Assembly: GCF_013423485.1 (NCBI RefSeq)
Contig: NZ_JABFFR010000002.1
Coordinates: forward strand, 1-64,000
Reading direction: 5' to 3'
Origin: Azospirillum oleiclasticum
Lineage (GTDB): Bacteria; Pseudomonadota; Alphaproteobacteria; Azospirillales; Azospirillaceae
Length of the DNA stretch: 64,000 nucleotides
The notes beneath the pieces were generated by a model. That model was not told the DNA's origin, did not search any database, and was given only the letters and a program-made list of their open reading frames with translations. Positions 46,022-54,810 of this stretch are shown piece by piece. How positions within the stretch are numbered: position 1 is the first letter of the stretch; each line of letters begins with the position of its first letter. The translations under genes and the position numbers were made by a program.

Positions 46022-46470
46022 CTTGGAATATAGACGTTCCGCCGCACGAGTACAGCCGTGACGGGAGCGGGGCGGCGCAACGAGCTATGTTTGTGGTTCA
46101 TTGGACTACGAATATCGGCCAAGGTTTCGTCGAAAGGCGTAATCATTGTTCAATGTCCAACCAATCTCCATGGAACGGCAACACTCGGCTTTCACGGCCA
46201 AGAGGAGATGGATGCGACACGCCCGTTGGCAAAGTACACGGATGCATGAATTCGATTGCGTGCGCAAGAGCTATCCTTTCGGAAAAGCCATAGGAGTTCT
46301 GTGGTTGGCTCCTATATCTTGTCCATTGCCGGCGGGTGGCGGTTCGGCCGTATGGCGGAAAGGGCCGGCCGTAGCGGATAGTCGAAACCCGGCAAGGGGT
46401 CGCCGTCGAAATTGCTTCGTATTATAATGATCCCCGCGCAGCGTGCGCAGCGGTGGTCGGCGGGGCGGGC
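46022..46470. promoter_or_regulatory. 449-bp non-coding gap between CheB-CheR-PAS and GGDEF genes
   Basis: The gap is AT-richer than its flanks and no open frame in it is convincing. A TATAAT hexamer (46423-46428), ~45 bp upstream of the GGDEF start, may be its -10 box, but no -35 matches. A 6-bp inverted repeat TAGGAG / CTCCTA lies near 46290-46314. The remaining bases show nothing I can assign. Confidence 0.4.
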
Positions 46471-48156
46471 ATGGTTTGGACAACGGGTCGAAGGGCGGAC
46501 TTCCTGCCCTGGCGGCGAAAGAGGCTCCGGGATGTCGTGGCGTTGGCTGGCGCGCTTCTGGTGGTCGGCCTCGCCTTCCTGCTGAGTGTCCTGATCGGCG
46601 GGCGGTCGGAGCGCCAGCTCGAGCGGGAGATCGGCCGTTCGCTGGCCGAGGCGGCGTACCTGCTGGTCGATAAGCTGGCCACCGACATGTCGACGAGGGC
46701 CAACCAAGTCGGAATCCTCGCGAAGATCGACGGCATGCGCGACTGGACCATCGCCCAGAAGGTGATGGACGAGCTGAAGGCCAAGGACCGGACCCTGTCC
46801 TGGATCGGCGTGATCGACCGGAGCGGCGTCGTCCACGCGGCGAGCGACGGAATCCTGATCGGCGCCAACCTCACGGCACGACCCGTGTTCCACGAGGGGG
46901 TGAAAGGACTGTTCATCGGCGATGTGCACGACGCCGTCCTGTTGGCGACGCTGCTGCCGAACCCGACCGGGGAGGCGATGAAGTTCGTCGATGTCGCCAC
47001 GCCGTTGATCGACGGGACCGGAACGACCGTGGGGGTGCTGGCCGCTCATTTCTCGTGGAACTGGGCGCGCGAGGTGCAGGACACGCTGTTGAAGCCCATG
47101 GGCGACCGGCGGGGGTTGGAGACCTTCATCGTCGGCGCGGACGGGGTCGTGCTGATGGGACCATCGGGCACGGTGGGAAAGACGCTGTCCATCCCCAGCG
47201 TCGCCGCGGCGCGGACGCAGGGGATCGGGTGGGCGGTGGAACCTTGGCCGGACGGTGGGACGTACGTCACGGGTTACGCGCGGGAGTCTGGGCGCCCCGG
47301 CTATGACGGGCTCGGCTGGACCGTGCTCGCCCGCCAGCCGGCGGAGGCCGCCTACGCCGACGCGGCCGCCCTCCGGCAGGAAATCCGGCTGTGGGGATTG
47401 GGATTGGCGGCGGTCTTCAGCGCCCTGATTTGGTACGCCGCCGGTCTGGTCACGCGCCCGCTGCGCGCCATCGCCGACGCCGCCGAGCGCCTGCGGAAGG
47501 GCGAGCCCGGCGTGCAGATCCCGGAGATCACGCGCGGCGTGGTGGAGGTGCGTGATCTTTCCCGGTCGTTGCGCACGCTCGTGGCGAGCCTGACCGACAC
47601 CCGGCTTTCCCTGGCCCAAATGGAGGATGCCGCCTATCAGGACCGGCTGACGGCGCTGCCCAACCGCCGGTTCTTCGAGCAGTACGCGGAATCGATCACG
47701 GCCTGGAAGAACGGCCCGCCCGTCACGGTGCTGGTGATGGACCTCGACGGCTTCAAGCCGATCAACGACACGCTGGGGCATCACGCGGGCGACGCCGTGT
47801 TGCGTCAGGTGGCGGCGCGCATCGCCTCCTGTCTGCGCTCCGAGGATGTGGTGGCGCGGCTCGGCGGTGACGAGTTCGTCGTGGTGATCTCCGGCGAGTT
47901 GGACAAGGAACCGCCGGATGCCGAAGAGATCGCGGGCCGCCTGATCGCCTCGGTCAACGAACCGGTGCTGGTTGCCGGGCAGGCCGTACGCGTCGGGTGC
48001 AGCATCGGCATCGCCGTCTGGCCCGCGCACGGCGCCACCCTGTTCGATACCGTCGCCCGCGCCGACGAGGCGCTGTACGCGGCGAAACGCGCCGGCCGGA
48101 ACATGGCCGTACGTTACGCAACCGGGGAGCGTACGGCGCAGAACGCGGCCGGTTGA
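46471..48156 (+). CDS. Membrane diguanylate cyclase with Cache-type sensor
   Basis: A 561-aa enzyme making cyclic-di-GMP from GTP. Two membrane helices (about 24-44 and 305-325) frame a ~260-residue dCache-like periplasmic sensor; a HAMP-like region follows and the GGDEF domain is at ~395-550. The catalytic G-G-D-E-F is at 465-469, and the inhibitory R-S-E-D site lies exactly five residues before it, so product feedback is likely. No EAL domain. The start at ATG 46471 is preferred to an upstream GTG at 46453. Confidence 0.93.
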   Translation: MVWTTGRRADFLPWRRKRLRDVVALAGALLVVGLAFLLSVLIGGRSERQLEREIGRSLAEAAYLLVDKLATDMSTRANQVGILAKIDGMRDWTIAQKVMDELKAKDRTLSWIGVIDRSGVVHAASDGILIGANLTARPVFHEGVKGLFIGDVHDAVLLATLLPNPTGEAMKFVDVATPLIDGTGTTVGVLAAHFSWNWAREVQDTLLKPMGDRRGLETFIVGADGVVLMGPSGTVGKTLSIPSVAAARTQGIGWAVEPWPDGGTYVTGYARESGRPGYDGLGWTVLARQPAEAAYADAAALRQEIRLWGLGLAAVFSALIWYAAGLVTRPLRAIADAAERLRKGEPGVQIPEITRGVVEVRDLSRSLRTLVASLTDTRLSLAQMEDAAYQDRLTALPNRRFFEQYAESITAWKNGPPVTVLVMDLDGFKPINDTLGHHAGDAVLRQVAARIASCLRSEDVVARLGGDEFVVVISGELDKEPPDAEEIAGRLIASVNEPVLVAGQAVRVGCSIGIAVWPAHGATLFDTVARADEALYAAKRAGRNMAVRYATGERTAQNAAG

Positions 48157-48178
48157 CGCCGGCCGCGCATCCGGGATC

Positions 48179-50599
48179 TCACCGCTTCTTGTTCGCCATG
48201 GCGCGGGCGAAGGCCTCGGCCAGGGCGCCGTCGGCCGGAGCGGCGGGCTGCGGCTTGGCGGCGGGCTTCGCCGCCGCGGCCCCCGGTGCCCCGTGCCTGG
48301 GTGCGGCCGGTTTGGATGCGGCCGGCCTCGACGCCGGCGCGGACGGTGCAGGGCGCCGCTGATCCTGCCGGGGGCGTTCCGGCCCGCCGCGTTCCGCACC
48401 ACGCTCGGCCCCGCGGGACGGCGGACGCTGGGCGGCGGCGTCCTGCAGGCGCATGGTCAGGGCGATGCGCTTGCGGGGCAGATCGACCTCCAGCACCTTG
48501 ACCTTCACCACGTCGCCCGCCTTCACCACCGTGTGCGGGTCCTTCACGAAGCTCTGGGCGAGCTGGGAGATGTGGACGAGGCCGTCCTGGTGCACGCCCA
48601 CATCCACGAAGGCGCCGAACGCGGTGACGTTGGTCACCACACCTTCCAGCGTCATGCCGGGCTGGAGATCCTTCAGCTCGTTGACGCCTTCCTTGAACTC
48701 GGCGGTCTTGAACTCGGGGCGCGGGTCGCGGCCGGGCTTCTCCAGCTCCTTCAGGATGTCCTCGACGGTGGGCACGCCGAAGCGCTCGTCGGTGAACTCC
48801 TCGGCGTTGAGCGAGCGCAGGAAGCGCGCGTCGCCGATCAGGCTGCCCAGTTCGCGGCCGGTGCGCTTCAGGATACGCTCCACCACCGGGTAGGCCTCCG
48901 GGTGAACGGCGGAGCTGTCGAGCGGCGTATCACCGTCGCGGATGCGCAGGAAGCCGGCCGCCTGCTCGAAGGTCTTCGGCCCCAGCCGCGCCACGTCGAG
49001 AAGCTGACGGCGGGTGCGGAAGGCGCCGTTGCGGTCGCGGAACTCCACGATGTTTCGGGCGATGGTCTCGTTCAGGCCCGACACGCGGGTGAGCAGGGGG
49101 ATGGACGCGGTGTTGAGATCGACGCCAACGGCGTTCACGCAGTCCTCGACGACCGCGTCCAGCGAGCGGGCCAGCTTGCCGGCGGCGACGTCGTGCTGGT
49201 ACTGCCCGACGCCGATGGATTTCGGCTCGATCTTCACCAGCTCGGCCAGCGGGTCCTGGAGCCGGCGGGCGATGGACACCGCACCGCGCAAGGACACGTC
49301 GAGCTGCGGGAACTCCAGCGCCGCCACCTCCGACGCCGAATAGACGGAGGCGCCGGCCTCCGACACCATCAGCTTGGTGAGCGTGAGCTCCGGATGGCGC
49401 TTGAACAGGTCGGCGGCCAGCTTGTCGGTCTCGCGGCTGGCGGTGCCGTTTCCAATGGCGACCAGCTCCGCCTTGTGGCGGACGGCCAGCGCCGCCAGCA
49501 CGGCGATGGAGCCGTCCCAGTCGTTGCGCGGCTGGTGCGGGTAGATGGTGGTCGTTTCCACCAGCTTGCCGGTGGTGTCGATCACCGCGACCTTGACGCC
49601 GGTGCGGATGCCGGGGTCGAGCCCGATGGTGACGCGCGGGCCGGCGGGGGCTGCCAGCAGCAGGTCGTGCAGGTTGCGGGCGAAGACGCGGATCGCCTCG
49701 TCCTCGGCCTTCTCCCGCAAGGTGCCCATCAGGTCGGTCTCGATGTGCGGGCCGGCCTTGAGCTTCCAGGTCCATCGTACGACATCGACCAGCCAGCGGT
49801 CGGCGGGACGGCCCTGGTCGCGGATGCCGGTGTGGGCGGCGATGGCACCCTCCGCCGGGTGCTGCGCGCCCTCCGCCACCTCCAGATCGAGCCGCAGGTC
49901 GAGCACGCCCTGCGCCCGTCCACGGAACAGCGCCAGCGCGCGGTGCGACGGCACCTTGGCCCACGCCTCGTCGAAGGCGAAATAGTCGGAGAACTTGGCG
50001 CCCTCGGCCTTCTTCTCCTCGATCACCTTGGAGAAGACCCGGCCGCGCTCCGCCATCATGGTGCGCAGGCGGCCGACCAGCTCCGGATCCTCGCCGAACC
50101 GCTCCACCAGGATGTGGCGGGCGCCATCCAGCGCCGCCTTGGCGTCCGCCACCCCCTTCTCCGCGTCCACGAAGCCGGCGGCCTCCGCCTCCGGTGTCAG
50201 GGACGGATCGGCGAGCAGCCGGTCGGCCAACGGCTCCAGCCCCGCCTCGCGCGCGATCTGCGCCTTGGTGCGGCGCTTCGGACGATAGGGGAGGTAGAGA
50301 TCCTCCAGCCGCGTCTTGGTGTCGGCCTCGCGAAGCTGGCGCTCCAGCTCCGGCGTGAGTTTGCCCTGCTCGCCGACGGATTCGAGGATGGTCGCCCGCC
50401 GCTCTTCCAGCTCGCGCAGGTACCCGAGTCGCTCCTCCAGCGTGCGGAGCTGGGTGTCGTCGAGGCCGCCGGTGGCCTCCTTCCGGTAGCGCGCGATGAA
50501 GGGAACGGTGGACCCTTCGTCGAGCAGCGCCACGGCGGAGGCGACCTGGGCTTCACGGACCTGAAGCTCGTCGGCGATGCGCTGGGAGATGGTGGTCAT
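48179..50599 (-). CDS. tex: Tex-type RNA-binding transcription accessory protein
   Basis: An 806-aa protein with the Tex order: N-terminal helical region, YqgF-like RNase H fold ([12 protein letters not shown] near 325), helix-hairpin-helix units (~500-560, [10 protein letters not shown]) and a C-terminal S1 RNA-binding domain (~635-710, [18 protein letters not shown]). A basic Ala/Pro/Arg tail of ~90 residues is longer than usual. It acts in transcription and RNA quality control. The start M-T-T-I-S-Q-R-I is at 50599, or six bases upstream. Confidence 0.95.
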   Translation of the reverse strand: MTTISQRIADELQVREAQVASAVALLDEGSTVPFIARYRKEATGGLDDTQLRTLEERLGYLRELEERRATILESVGEQGKLTPELERQLREADTKTRLEDLYLPYRPKRRTKAQIAREAGLEPLADRLLADPSLTPEAEAAGFVDAEKGVADAKAALDGARHILVERFGEDPELVGRLRTMMAERGRVFSKVIEEKKAEGAKFSDYFAFDEAWAKVPSHRALALFRGRAQGVLDLRLDLEVAEGAQHPAEGAIAAHTGIRDQGRPADRWLVDVVRWTWKLKAGPHIETDLMGTLREKAEDEAIRVFARNLHDLLLAAPAGPRVTIGLDPGIRTGVKVAVIDTTGKLVETTTIYPHQPRNDWDGSIAVLAALAVRHKAELVAIGNGTASRETDKLAADLFKRHPELTLTKLMVSEAGASVYSASEVAALEFPQLDVSLRGAVSIARRLQDPLAELVKIEPKSIGVGQYQHDVAAGKLARSLDAVVEDCVNAVGVDLNTASIPLLTRVSGLNETIARNIVEFRDRNGAFRTRRQLLDVARLGPKTFEQAAGFLRIRDGDTPLDSSAVHPEAYPVVERILKRTGRELGSLIGDARFLRSLNAEEFTDERFGVPTVEDILKELEKPGRDPRPEFKTAEFKEGVNELKDLQPGMTLEGVVTNVTAFGAFVDVGVHQDGLVHISQLAQSFVKDPHTVVKAGDVVKVKVLEVDLPRKRIALTMRLQDAAAQRPPSRGAERGAERGGPERPRQDQRRPAPSAPASRPAASKPAAPRHGAPGAAAAKPAAKPQPAAPADGALAEAFARAMANKKR

Positions 50600-50718
50600 G
50601 GGCATCGGATGGCGTTGTTGGGGGATGCGTCGGGACAGGGACGGGCCGCTCTATACCCCGAAGCGTAGCGCCGAGGCCAGCGGCGATATGGCCTACAACC
50701 GAACAGCGGTCCACGAAT

Positions 50719-50748
50719 TTGGATTATGGGTCTGAAATTAAGTATTAT
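50719..50748 (+). promoter_or_regulatory. Candidate promoter of the first small RNA
   Basis: TTGGAT (50719-50724) and TATTAT (50743-50748) are 18 bp apart in an AT-rich stretch. Transcription from here would start near 50755 and give an RNA of ~125 nt ending at the 50882 terminator. A closer promoter cannot be excluded. Confidence 0.35.
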
Positions 50749-50806
50749 AAAAGAAAAATTTTCTGTCCTTTACCAGTCGTTAACCAGGGTGATGTAGAAC
50801 TATCCA

Positions 50807-50882
50807 TGCAACTTGGTTGCGTTTCCTCCCGAACCAAAGACTTGAGCGGCTCCACTGTCTCCACGGTGGGGCCTCTTTTTTT
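50807..50882 (+). ncRNA. Candidate small RNA, copy 1
   Basis: It begins with a 26-nt block (50807-50832) shared exactly with copy 2. The block folds into GCAAC-TTG-GTTGC (50808-50820) followed by unpaired GTTTCCTCCCGA, whose CCUCCC could pair with Shine-Dalgarno sequences. A terminator stem GGCTCCAC / GTGGGGCC (50848-50855 and 50866-50873, one G-U pair) and TCTTTTTTT ends it. No coding frame. The 5' end is uncertain. The layout (hairpin, anti-SD single strand, terminator) recalls alphaproteobacterial anti-SD sRNAs, but I cannot name a family. Confidence 0.65.
50848..50882 (+). terminator. Rho-independent terminator of small RNA copy 1
   Basis: An 8-bp stem (50848-50855 with 50866-50873), 10-nt loop and TCTTTTTTT tail (50874-50882). 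This is one of the clearest intrinsic terminators in the window, yet there is no protein gene directly upstream. Confidence 0.85.
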
Positions 50883-51009
50883 GTCGGTATTGCGGTCGGG
50901 GCCGCCAGCCGGGGTGCTGGATGGACAGGGTTCTGTGACCTGTTTCGGACATTGCGCCGATAGTTCGTTTGTTAACTGTGCGTTCAGGGAATGGGCGCAG
51001 CATGTCCCC

Positions 51010-51081
51010 TGCAACTTGGTTGCGTTTCCTCCCGATCAAACTTGGCGGCCCGGCGCATCGTCGTCCGGGCCGCTCTGTTTT
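51010..51081 (+). ncRNA. Candidate small RNA, copy 2
   Basis: It repeats the 26-nt block of copy 1 exactly (51010-51035), including the GCAAC-TTG-GTTGC hairpin and the CCTCCC tract, and then partly matches (CAAA, CTTG, GCGGC) before a different terminator stem. The 203-nt offset and separate terminators suggest duplicated sRNA genes with independent ends. It lies ~110 bp before hyfB, so a leader or attenuator role for that operon is an alternative. Confidence 0.65.
51045..51081 (+). terminator. Rho-independent terminator of small RNA copy 2
   Basis: A perfect 9-bp stem GCGGCCCGG (51045-51053) and CCGGGCCGC (51065-51073) with an 11-nt loop, followed by TCTGTTTT (51074-51081). Confidence 0.8.
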
Positions 51082-51190
51082 CGGGGATCGGTGTTTCCGC
51101 TTGCGTTCACGCTTCGAAACACCCTTACTTGGGGCACGGTTTTCCCGGCTCGGTCATAATCCCTTGGGCATCGTCCTTTCTGCCATCGCC

Positions 51191-53197
51191 ATGTTCCTCG
51201 TGGCTGCGGCGGCGGGCGTTGCGCTGCGACGGTTGTCGCATGCGCCTCTGCTCGTCTATGGCGTCACTGGTGCGGTCTGTTCGCTGCTTGTCCTGTGGGC
51301 GGTGCTCCGCCTCGCCGGCGGGGCGGGGGTGGAGCAGGCTGTCCTGCCCCTGGGGCTGCCCTGGATGGCCGCGCACCTGCGCGTCGATGCGCTGTCGGCC
51401 GTGTTCCTCCTCGTCGTCAATCTCGCCGGCGCCACCGCCTGCCTGTTCGGCTGGGGCTACGACCGGGCGCACGCCGCGCATGGTCACGGGGGCGATCAGG
51501 GACCGGTGCTTCCGGTCTTCCCGCTGTTCCTCGCCGGCATGAACCTCGTTCCCGTGGCCGACGACGCCTTCGTCTTCCTGGTGTCGTGGGAGTTCATGTC
51601 GCTCGCCTCCTGGCTGCTGGTGCTGGCCACCCATCGGGAGGAGGAGACCCCGCGCGCCGCGCGCCTCTATCTGATCATGGCCAGCTTCGGCACCGTCTGC
51701 CTGCTGCTGGTCTTCGGGCTGCTGGCCGGCGCCCACGGCGATTACAGCTTCGACGCCATCCGCGCGCAGCCGCCGGCACCCTGGGCCGCCGGGCTGGCGG
51801 TGGTGCTGGTGATGGTGGGGGCGGGATCGAAGGCCGGGCTGGTGCCGCTGCATGTCTGGCTGCCGCTGGCCCACCCGGCCGCCCCGAGCCACGTGTCGGC
51901 GCTGATGTCGGGCGTGATGACCAAGATCGCGGTCTACGCCATGATCCGCGTGCTGTTCGATCTGGTGGGGGAACCGGCCTGGTGGTGGGGCGGGCTGCTG
52001 CTGGCGGCCGGTGCCCTGACCGCTGTCATGGGCGTGCTCTACGCCCTCATGCAGGACGACCTGAAGCGCCTGCTGGCCTATTCGACGGTGGAGAACATCG
52101 GCGCCATCGTCATCGCGCTGGGTCTGGCGCTGGTGTTCAAGGCCGGGCACACGCCGGTGATCGCGGCTCTGGCCCTGTCGGCCGCGCTGCTGCACGTGAT
52201 CAACCACAGCCTGTTCAAGAGCCTGCTGTTCTATGGCGCCGGTGCGGTGCTGTCGGCCACCGGAACGCGCGACCTGAACCGGCTGGGCGGCCTGATCCAC
52301 GCCATGCCGACCACCGCCTTCCTGGTGCTGGTCGGCTGCACCGCCATCGCGGCCTTGCCGCCGTTGAACGGCTTCGTCGGCGAATGGCTGCTGTTCCAGG
52401 CGATCCTGAACGCACCCGCTCTGCCGGAGTGGGAGTTGAAGATCGGCATCGCGGTGGTGGGCGCGGCGCTGGCGTTGTCGACCGCGCTCGCCGGGGCCTG
52501 CTTCGTGCGGCTCTTCGGCACCGCCTTCCTGGGCCGCCCGCGGTCGCCGGAGGCGGCCGGGGCGCACGACGTCGGCTCTGCCATGCGGCTGGGCATGACG
52601 GTGCCGGCGGTGCTGTGCGTGCTGATTGGCGTGCTGCCGACGCCGCTGCTGCGCCTGTTCGAGCCGGCGATCCGGCTGATGGTGGAGGCCGGGCCCTTCG
52701 ACGACCGCGCCTACCAGCCCTGGTTCTGGCTGGCGCCGACCTCGGCCATCGGCAATTCCTACAACGGGCTGGTCATGCTGGTGGTCATCGCCGGATTGGG
52801 CATCGTGCTGGTGGCGGGCATCCACCGCTGGGCGTCGGCGCGGGTGCGCCGCTCGATCCCCTGGGGTTGCGGCTTCACCGATCCCGACCCGGCGGCGCTG
52901 TCGCAATACAGCGCGTCGAGCTTCGCGCAGCCGATCCGCCGCGCCTTCGGCACCACCGTCTTTGCCGCCCGCGACCTTGTGGAGATGCCGGAACCGGGGG
53001 ACACCCGCCCGGCAAGACTGACGGTTTCCTGGCGCGACCCCGCCTGGGAGTGGGTGTTCGTCCCCGTGGTCCGGAGCGTGGAGCGGTTGGCGGATTGGTT
53101 GAACGGGCTGCAGTTCCTGACCATCCGCCGTTACCTGATGCTGATGTTCTTCGCGCTGGTGACGCTGTTGGCGATCGTGGCGGTGGTGCAGCGATGA
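51191..53197 (+). CDS. hyfB: HyfB-like antiporter-type membrane subunit
   Basis: A 668-aa membrane protein of the NuoL/Mrp antiporter family with about 15 helices. Conserved S-W-E-F-M-S-L-A-S-W (loop Glu), K-A-G-L-V-P-L-H-V-W-L-P (Lys), and H-V-I-N-H-S-L-F-K-S-L-L-F are ion-channel residues. The start at ATG 51191 cuts into the first helix; a TTG at 51164 (L-G-I-V-L-S) may be the real one. The 4-nt overlap with the next gene begins a tight six-gene operon. It would move protons or sodium in an Ehr/Hyf-type complex. Confidence 0.88.
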   Translation: MFLVAAAAGVALRRLSHAPLLVYGVTGAVCSLLVLWAVLRLAGGAGVEQAVLPLGLPWMAAHLRVDALSAVFLLVVNLAGATACLFGWGYDRAHAAHGHGGDQGPVLPVFPLFLAGMNLVPVADDAFVFLVSWEFMSLASWLLVLATHREEETPRAARLYLIMASFGTVCLLLVFGLLAGAHGDYSFDAIRAQPPAPWAAGLAVVLVMVGAGSKAGLVPLHVWLPLAHPAAPSHVSALMSGVMTKIAVYAMIRVLFDLVGEPAWWWGGLLLAAGALTAVMGVLYALMQDDLKRLLAYSTVENIGAIVIALGLALVFKAGHTPVIAALALSAALLHVINHSLFKSLLFYGAGAVLSATGTRDLNRLGGLIHAMPTTAFLVLVGCTAIAALPPLNGFVGEWLLFQAILNAPALPEWELKIGIAVVGAALALSTALAGACFVRLFGTAFLGRPRSPEAAGAHDVGSAMRLGMTVPAVLCVLIGVLPTPLLRLFEPAIRLMVEAGPFDDRAYQPWFWLAPTSAIGNSYNGLVMLVVIAGLGIVLVAGIHRWASARVRRSIPWGCGFTDPDPAALSQYSASSFAQPIRRAFGTTVFAARDLVEMPEPGDTRPARLTVSWRDPAWEWVFVPVVRSVERLADWLNGLQFLTIRRYLMLMFFALVTLLAIVAVVQR

Positions 53198-54147
53198 CGG
53201 CGATCCAGGCGGTGTTCCTGCAACTGGTGCAGATCGGGCTGGTGCTGGCGGCGGCGCCGCTGCTGACGGGCTGGGTGCGCTGGGTGAAGGCGCGGCTGGT
53301 CGGGCGGCGCGGGCCGTCGGTGCTCCAGCCCTACCGCGACCTGCTGCGGCTGCTGCGCAAGGAGGTGGTGCTGGCGCACAACGCCTCCTGGCTGTTCCGC
53401 AGCGTGCCCTACCTGATGTTCGCCGCGCTGTGGCTGGCGGCGGCGCTGGTGCCGACCTTCACCACCCAACTGGCGCTCGCCCCGACCGCCGACCTGATCG
53501 CGCTGATCGCGCTGCTCGGCCTCGCGCGCTTCTATCTGGCGCTGGCGGGGATGGACGTGGGCACCAGCTTCGGCGGCATCGGCGCCTCGCGGGAGATGAT
53601 GATCGCCGCCTTCGCCGAGCCCGCGATGCTGATGGTGGTCTTCTCCGTCGCCATCCTGGTGCGCACCACCTCGCTGGCCGAGATCGCGGTCACCATGACC
53701 GACGGGGTGGGGTTGCGGGTGTCGCTGGCGCTGGCGCTGATCTCGCTGCTGATGGTCGCCATCGCCGAGAACGCGCGCATCCCCGTCGACAACCCCGCCA
53801 CGCATCTGGAGCTGACGATGGTGCACGAGGCGATGGTGCTGGAGTATTCCGGCCGCCATCTGGCGCTGATCGAAGCGGCGGCGATGATGAAGCTGCTGCT
53901 GTACGTGTCGCTGATCGCCTGTGTCTTCGTGCCCTGGGGCATCGCGCTGCCGGGCTCCAGCGGGGCGGCAGCGCTGGGCGGACTGATCACCTTCGCCGCC
54001 AAGCTGGCGGCCGGCGGGGTGGCGCTGGCGGTGTTCGAGACCTGGATCGCCAAGATGCGCGTGTTCCGCGTGGGCGAATTCCTGGGCGGCGCGCTGCTGC
54101 TGAGCCTGCTCGGCGCGATCTTCCTGTACGTGTCGCGGGGGGTGTAG
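53194..54147 (+). CDS. hyfC: HyfC-like (NuoH-type) membrane subunit
   Basis: A 317-aa membrane protein with about eight helices, equivalent to NuoH, that anchors the soluble arm. Motifs L-V-G-R-R-G-P-S-V-L-Q-P-Y-R-D-L, S-F-G-G-I-G-A-S-R-E-M, N-P-A-T-H-L-E-L-T-M-V-H-E-A and Y-S-G-R-H-L-A are characteristic of HyfC/HycD. It overlaps hyfB by 4 nt. Confidence 0.93.
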   Translation: MTAIQAVFLQLVQIGLVLAAAPLLTGWVRWVKARLVGRRGPSVLQPYRDLLRLLRKEVVLAHNASWLFRSVPYLMFAALWLAAALVPTFTTQLALAPTADLIALIALLGLARFYLALAGMDVGTSFGGIGASREMMIAAFAEPAMLMVVFSVAILVRTTSLAEIAVTMTDGVGLRVSLALALISLLMVAIAENARIPVDNPATHLELTMVHEAMVLEYSGRHLALIEAAAMMKLLLYVSLIACVFVPWGIALPGSSGAAALGGLITFAAKLAAGGVALAVFETWIAKMRVFRVGEFLGGALLLSLLGAIFLYVSRGV

Positions 54148-54150
54148 GCG

Positions 54151-54810
54151 ATGGATATCGGGTACGACGCCGCGCACATGCTGGGTGCGGTGGTGCTGCT
54201 GATGAGCTTCGCGCTGCTCTACCAGCGCCGCATCTTCTCGGTGATCACCGTCTTCACCTTCCAGGCCCTGGCGCTCGCCACCGCCGCCGCGTGGCAGGGC
54301 TATGCGCAGGGGGAGCCGCACCTGTACGTGACCGCGCTGCTGACCCTGGTGCTGAAGGCGATCGCCATCCCGCTGGCGCTGCACCGGATCATCCTGCGGC
54401 TGAACATCCAGCGCACGGTCGATGCGGCGCTGTCGGTGGGGCTGACCATGGTGGCCGGGGTGTCGCTCGTCACCTTGTCGATCCTTCTCGTGCTGCCGGT
54501 GACGACCGACGCCGCCACGCTGACGCGCGAGGGGCTGGCGCTGTCGCTGTCGGTGGTGCTGCTGGGGCTGCTGATGATGATCACGCGGCGCAACGCGGTC
54601 AGCCAGGTGGTGGGCTTCATGTCCATCGAGAACGGGCTGATCTTCGCCGCCATCGGGGTGGCCGGCATGCCGCTGATCGTGGAGATGATGGTGGCCTTCT
54701 CGGTCATGGTGGCCTTTATCATCTTCGGCATCTTCCTGTTCCAGATTCGTGAGCGGTTCGACACGCTGGACCTCCAGAAGATCGACAGCTACCGCGGGGA
54801 GAGCCGGTGA
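54151..54810 (+). CDS. hyfE: HyfE-like (NuoK-related) membrane subunit
   Basis: A 219-aa protein with about six to seven helices, longer than NuoK as is usual for HyfE. The conserved G-F-M-S-I-E-N-G-L-I-F-A-A and the following I-V-E-M-M-V-A-F-S-V (Glu in helices) resemble the NuoK proton path. It starts 3 nt after hyfC and overlaps hyfF. Confidence 0.9.
   Translation: MDIGYDAAHMLGAVVLLMSFALLYQRRIFSVITVFTFQALALATAAAWQGYAQGEPHLYVTALLTLVLKAIAIPLALHRIILRLNIQRTVDAALSVGLTMVAGVSLVTLSILLVLPVTTDAATLTREGLALSLSVVLLGLLMMITRRNAVSQVVGFMSIENGLIFAAIGVAGMPLIVEMMVAFSVMVAFIIFGIFLFQIRERFDTLDLQKIDSYRGESR

Larger units (their letters stand above)
50606..51190. other. Non-coding region between tex and the hyf-like operon with two tandem small RNAs
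   Basis: A gap of about 585 bp. It holds an AT-rich part (50725-50770) with a possible promoter, then two structured segments (50807-50882 and 51010-51081) listed separately, and finally about 110 bp upstream of hyfB that should hold the operon promoter. No open frame in the gap looks like a gene. Confidence 0.6.
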
